Below, piece by piece: positions 14,564-17,925 of a DNA stretch of 17,925 nucleotides; position 1 is the first letter of the stretch, and each line of letters starts with the position of its first letter. The notes below the pieces were generated by a model, which searched no databases, had not been told where the DNA came from, and worked only from the letters and a program-made list of their open reading frames with translations. The position numbers and the translations under genes were made by a program. Where the stretch lies: contig JAYOKZ010000051.1 of assembly GCA_038120095.1 (NCBI GenBank), positions 1 to 17,925 of the forward strand, in the 5' to 3' direction. The stretch comes from UBA2589 sp038120095. GTDB taxonomy: Bacteria; Gemmatimonadota; Gemmatimonadetes; Longimicrobiales; Gaopeijiaceae.

Positions 14564-16261
14564 ATGCGTATTCACAGTCTGACTCTGGCCGTCATCCTGA
14601 TCGGATGCTCTCCGATCCCCGACGCGCCGACATCTCCGACCTCCCCGGACACCCCGCCGACACTCTCGGCCAGGTCCATCCACGGGATGGTCGTGACGGG
14701 GTCACCCGCAGCGACCGCCGCAGGGGTGGCCATCCTCGAGTCCGGCGGAAACGCCATCGATGCCGCCGTAGCCACGGCTCTGGCCCTCGCCGTCGCCGAG
14801 CCCACACAGTCCGGTCTGGGGGGGCGAACCCAGGCTCTCGTCCACCTCGCCGACGGAACGTCGTTCGGCTTCGACGGGACGACGGCCGTTCCGGCCGACT
14901 ACGATCCGGACACCGCGGAGCAGGCAGAAGACGGATATGCGGTCATCGGAGTGCCCGGGACAGTGGCGGCCCTCGACGCCGTGCTTCGGCAGGGTGGCTC
15001 GATGGCGTGGGCGGATGTCATTGCCCCCGCGATCGCTCTGGCGGAGGATGGCGTGGCACTCACAGGTGGCGAAGCGGACCGTCTGGCCTCGATCGCGGAC
15101 CGACTCCGTCAATCGGATGGCGCCCGAACCGCCTTTCTCCGGCAAAACGGAGCACCGTATGCCGCGGGTGATACGCTCCGCCAGCCCGACCTGGCCGGTG
15201 TGCTCCGAACACTGCGGGACGAGGGACCCGACGCGTTCTACCGAGGCCGCATCGCGGATGCGATCGCCCGAGATCTGGAGGACCACGGGTACGTCCGCCG
15301 AGCGGACCTCGAGACCTATCGACCTCTGCCGTCTCTCCTGACGCACGGCCGGCTCGGGAGTCTCGACCTGCTGGGGACGTATCTTCCGGCATCCGGTGGA
15401 ACCACGATCGAGGCGCTACAGATCATCGCGCAGGTCGGCGTGGACACGCTGTCTCCGGATGAACGTGCCGTCGCGACGGCCCTGTCGCTTCTGGCAGCCT
15501 TCGAAGACCGCGAAGCTGCGTGGAACGACCCCCGACCAGCGGAAGCGGACGCGGCCTGGATCACTTCGATCACCCGAGCCGAGGAACGGGCGACAGAGAT
15601 CAGGGCATCGCTCGCGCCCCCCCCAGGCACCCTCGCACTCGTGCCAGCACCCGCCGCCCGACGGGCCACGTTCCCGGCACGAACGACCTCCCTCGAATCC
15701 TCGTTTACGACCCACCTGTCTGTCGTCGACGATCTCGGAAATGCCGTCTCGATGACGCAATCCCTGGGACCGAATGGAGGATCACGAGTTGCGACACCGG
15801 GACTGGGTTTCCTGTACGCGGCCACATTGGGCGGATACCTCGGCCGGGTCGAACCCGGTGATCGACCGTGGTCCTCCCAGTCACCCCTGATCGGGCTACG
15901 AGCCGGGAGACCGGTCTTCGTGATCGGAGGAGCCGGAAGTCGTCGAATCATCTCCGGGTTGGTGGGCACGCTCCTCCGGGTCGAAGTGGACGGCGCCTCC
16001 CTCTCGGACGCGATCGCCGCACCTCGACTCCACCCGTCCTCCACATGGACCTTCGAGAAGGTGAATGGCGAGGGGTCCAGCGGGACCCGACCAGCCGGCG
16101 CGCTCCTCGCTGAATCCCTCGGCCACGACGTCGTTGAGCGGCCGTTCGACGTCTGGTTCGCACGCCTCAACGCGATCGCGATCGATCGGTCCACAGGTGC
16201 GTTCGAAGGTGTCGCGGACCCCAGGTGGCCGTGGGGCTCGGCCGCTGGCCCCGAACGCTAG
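14564..16261 (+). CDS. Gamma-glutamyltransferase-like Ntn-hydrolase, lipoprotein
   Basis: A 565-aa member of the GGT family, exported as a lipoprotein (lipobox LIGC, Cys15). The large-subunit part begins with GMVVTGSPAATAAGVAILESGGNAIDAAVATALALAVAEPTQSGLGG (about 41-87). The autocatalytic cleavage site and nucleophile are retained as Thr382 in TTHLSVVDDLGNAVSMTQ. Ligand-binding residues differ from classical GGT. The Arg of the DGRE motif is Thr106 (DGTTAVP). The Asn of the TLN segment and the NNQMDDF loop are not recognisable (TQSLGPNGG...YAATLGGYLG). The SSMSP segment is SSQSP. The protein should still self-process into two subunits, but its substrate may not be glutathione or another gamma-glutamyl compound. 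It lies antisense between ffh and rpsP and ends exactly where ffh ends. Confidence 0.88.
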   Translation: MRIHSLTLAVILIGCSPIPDAPTSPTSPDTPPTLSARSIHGMVVTGSPAATAAGVAILESGGNAIDAAVATALALAVAEPTQSGLGGRTQALVHLADGTSFGFDGTTAVPADYDPDTAEQAEDGYAVIGVPGTVAALDAVLRQGGSMAWADVIAPAIALAEDGVALTGGEADRLASIADRLRQSDGARTAFLRQNGAPYAAGDTLRQPDLAGVLRTLRDEGPDAFYRGRIADAIARDLEDHGYVRRADLETYRPLPSLLTHGRLGSLDLLGTYLPASGGTTIEALQIIAQVGVDTLSPDERAVATALSLLAAFEDREAAWNDPRPAEADAAWITSITRAEERATEIRASLAPPPGTLALVPAPAARRATFPARTTSLESSFTTHLSVVDDLGNAVSMTQSLGPNGGSRVATPGLGFLYAATLGGYLGRVEPGDRPWSSQSPLIGLRAGRPVFVIGGAGSRRIISGLVGTLLRVEVDGASLSDAIAAPRLHPSSTWTFEKVNGEGSSGTRPAGALLAESLGHDVVERPFDVWFARLNAIAIDRSTGAFEGVADPRWPWGSAAGPER

Positions 16262-16268
16262 CTAGCGC
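16257..16268. repeat. 12-bp palindrome spanning both convergent stop codons
   Basis: CGCTAGCTAGCG is a perfect palindrome at the junction. The TAG of the GGT-like gene (16259-16261) and the TAG of ffh (16262-16264, minus strand) abut with no spacer inside it. It is too short and lacks the U-tract needed for a terminator. Confidence 0.75.
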
Positions 16269-17611
16269 CCGAAGGGAAGCCCCGGAATGCTGGGTCCCCT
16301 TCCTCCCGCCATCCCACCCATCATGCCCCGCATCTGCTTCATGAACTTCTGCATCTCCTTGAACTGCTTCAGGAGACGATTCACCTCAGCGACCGGACGA
16401 CCGCTGCCTCGGGCAATGCGGGCGCGACGCGACCCATTGAGAATCTTCGGATTCTGTCGCTCTTCGAGCGTCATGGAAAGGATGATGGCCTCGACGTGCT
16501 TGAACCGTTTCGGGTCCATATTGGCGGTCGGGATCTTCATGCGGCTCGCGCCCGGAATCAACTTCATGAGTTGATCCAGCGGCCCCATCTTCTGAATCTG
16601 TCGCATGGCGACCAGGAAGTCCTCGAGCGTGAAGCGTCCGGCCATCATCTGCTTCTGCAGGCGCCCCTGCTCTTCCTCGTCGACGGCAACCTGAGCCCGC
16701 TCGACAAGCCCGACGACGTCGCCCATCTGAAGAATTCGACCCGCGAGACGCTGAGGGTCGGCGGAATCGAGATCGTCGACACCCTCACCCACGCCGAGGA
16801 ACTTGATCGGCCGTCCCGTAACGCCGCGGATGGAGAGGGCCGCGCCACCTCTCGCATCCCCGTCCATCTTCGTCATGACGACGCCGGTCAGGCCAAGAGC
16901 CTCTTCGAAGCCCTCCGCGATCGTGACCGCTTCCTGACCCGTCATTGCATCGGCCACGAGGAGAATTTCGTGAGGCTGAACCGCATCGCGAACCCGGGCG
17001 AGCTCGCTCATGAGCGTCTCGTCGATCTGCAGTCGGCCTGCGGTGTCGACGATGAGTGTGGCGTACTTTCCGGCAACGGCCCGCTCCTTTGCCTCGACCG
17101 CGGTCGCCACCGGATCACCACCGAACTCCCCGGCGAAGACTTCTGCACCGATCTGCTCCCCGAGAGTCCGAAGCTGCTCGATCGCCGCCGGCCGCTGCAG
17201 GTCGCACGCCGCAAGCATCGGCATCGGCCCGGTTCGCCCGAGTCGCTGCGCGAGCTTCGCCGCGGTGGTGGTCTTCCCCGCACCCTGCAGTCCAACCATC
17301 AGGATGACGGTCGGGCCGCTGGTTGCCTTCTCGAGCGAAGCACGGCCGTCCCCGAAAAGGTGTGCCAGCTCGTCATGCACGATCTTGACGACCTGCTGGC
17401 CCGGGGAAACGGCCTTGAGGACCTGTTCTCCGAGGGCCCGCTCCTGAACCCGGCCGAGGAAGTCACGAGTAACTTTGAAATTGACGTCGGCCTCGAGCAG
17501 AACCCGTCGGACCTCCCGGAGGCCCTCCTTGATCATGGGTTCGGTGAGGACGCCCCGCTGTCGGAGTTTCTTGAGCGCTCCGTCGAGCTTCGAGCCGAGT
17601 TCGTCGAACAT
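16262..17611 (-). CDS. ffh: Signal recognition particle protein Ffh (SRP54)
   Basis: A 449-aa GTPase that binds signal sequences of nascent membrane and secreted proteins and delivers ribosomes to FtsY at the inner membrane. The N domain (1-90) starts MFDELGSKLDGALKKLRQRG. The G domain carries G1 GLQGAGKTTTAAKLA at 107-121, ACDLQRPAAIEQL at 135-147, G3 DTAGR at 189-193, and G4 TKMDGDARGGAALS at 247-260. The Met-rich M domain (about 325-435) contains the RNA-binding segment LNGSRRARIARGSG and ends MKQMRGMMGGMAGGRG. The start ATG 17611 fits the family. It lies at the upstream end of the rpsP cluster on the same strand, as in many bacteria, but separated from rpsP by the antisense GGT-like gene. 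No SRP RNA gene was found nearby. Confidence 0.98.
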   Translation of the reverse strand: MFDELGSKLDGALKKLRQRGVLTEPMIKEGLREVRRVLLEADVNFKVTRDFLGRVQERALGEQVLKAVSPGQQVVKIVHDELAHLFGDGRASLEKATSGPTVILMVGLQGAGKTTTAAKLAQRLGRTGPMPMLAACDLQRPAAIEQLRTLGEQIGAEVFAGEFGGDPVATAVEAKERAVAGKYATLIVDTAGRLQIDETLMSELARVRDAVQPHEILLVADAMTGQEAVTIAEGFEEALGLTGVVMTKMDGDARGGAALSIRGVTGRPIKFLGVGEGVDDLDSADPQRLAGRILQMGDVVGLVERAQVAVDEEEQGRLQKQMMAGRFTLEDFLVAMRQIQKMGPLDQLMKLIPGASRMKIPTANMDPKRFKHVEAIILSMTLEERQNPKILNGSRRARIARGSGRPVAEVNRLLKQFKEMQKFMKQMRGMMGGMAGGRGPSIPGLPFGR

Positions 17612-17854
17612 GCTCCGCTGGCCTCCCGACCACCCGATGCCGTGCAGCGCCAGCCTGGCGCCTGCATGTCGACCCGAAACCTAGTGGAGGGACTGAACAG
17701 TGTGCAGGTCAGAATCTGCGGGACACTCCGTGCAATGCCACACCCGGAGCCGATACCGACACCCGAAGACGACGGGCCCGGACTGTGGCATCTCCCTTGC
17801 TCCGACTCGGTGCGCTCCTTCAGCTCCGACGATCGGATCCCTCCGGGTCGCGGA
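17612..17854. other. Intergenic region upstream of ffh
   Basis: No convincing gene is seen here. It contains a compact inverted repeat (17643-17666): TGCAG and CGCCA pair with TGGCG and CTGCA around GCC, with one bulged C at 17661, a 10-bp stem centred about 43 bp upstream of the ffh ATG. A weak promoter-like pair for ffh, TGCACA and TAGGTT with a 17-nt spacer, can be read on the minus strand with its -10 at 17678-17683. A long frame on the minus strand (17533-17916) overlaps ffh out of frame, is Ser/Arg/Gly-rich and looks like a shadow. Confidence 0.5.
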
Positions 17855-17925
17855 TTACCTCCATGAGATGACGACGTGGACTCCCTCAATGCGCCCCGAC
17901 CGGTCGGTGCACTCACGGAATTCCT
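17855..17925 (-). CDS. Possible 3' end of an unidentified gene, truncated by the window edge
   Basis: On the minus strand a frame enters from the right edge and ends at TAA 17855-17857, giving EFRECTDRSGRIEGVHVVISWR. Most codons end in G or C, as in the neighbouring genes, and the final VHVVISWR looks like a C-terminal beta-strand. Only 22 whole codons are visible, so neither the family nor the reality of the gene is certain. If real, it precedes ffh in the same direction with a gap of about 240 bp. Confidence 0.3.
   Translation of the reverse strand, partial: EFRECTDRSGRIEGVHVVISWR

Noticed and set aside
17612..17854. An SRP RNA (4.5S) gene next to ffh
   Set aside because: I looked for the conserved GGTCAGG...GGAAGCAGCC apical core on both strands and did not find it.
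16496..17866. A 456-aa open frame on the plus strand opposite ffh
   Set aside because: It is the complement of an unmistakable Ffh. Its product is charged and low in hydrophobic core with no recognisable domain, as expected of a GC-rich shadow.

Overview
The window is a GC-rich bacterial chromosome segment from a draft or metagenome-derived assembly (a 100-N gap lies at 13861-13960). A TonB-dependent receptor, three predicted lipoproteins or secreted hydrolases with classical signal peptides, and Ala/Glu-rich ribosomal protein tails point to a diderm. GC content and gene style would fit Gemmatimonadota or a related FCB-like lineage, but this is inference; no marker in the window settles it. 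No CRISPR array, insertion sequence, integrase or attachment site was seen.

Layout. Positions 1-73 hold a tRNA-Lys(UUU) on the minus strand. Positions 244-3313 (minus) hold a translationally coupled three-gene operon: an ANL-family acyl-CoA synthetase, an HSL-type alpha/beta hydrolase and a MaoC-like hydratase, joined by 4-bp ATGA and GTGA overlaps. Divergent from it is an MFS permease (3433-4752, plus). Next is a plus-strand pair joined by a GTGA overlap: a HmuY-family lipoprotein, apparently a tandem two-domain version, and a TonB-dependent receptor with a FRAP box (4960-8135). A secreted X-Pro dipeptidyl-peptidase-like hydrolase converges on this pair (8178-10025, minus).

The right half (10131-17611) is the widely conserved housekeeping cluster ffh-rpsP-rimM-trmD-rplS-rnhB, entirely on the minus strand and in the usual order. 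It is interrupted twice by plus-strand genes for exported hydrolases: a gamma-glutamyltransferase-like Ntn-hydrolase lipoprotein between ffh and rpsP, and an M28 zinc aminopeptidase lipoprotein between trmD and rplS. Each interruption comes with a plausible separate promoter for the downstream housekeeping segment. The final bases (17855-17925, minus) may hold the 3' end of one more gene.

How it fits together. The housekeeping genes serve co-translational targeting (Ffh), 30S assembly (bS16, RimM), tRNA m1G37 methylation (TrmD), the 50S subunit (bL19) and RNA:DNA hybrid repair (RNase HII). Around and inside them sit three exported peptide-cleaving enzymes of different specificities and a heme-uptake-like outer-membrane pair. 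Together these suggest scavenging of extracellular protein or peptide and of heme or another iron source. The most unusual sequence features are a perfect 15-bp inverted repeat inside the rimM coding sequence, stacked palindromes in the rpsP leader, the long acidic tail of bS16, and a GGT homologue that keeps the catalytic Thr but appears to have lost the residues that normally bind the gamma-glutamyl group.
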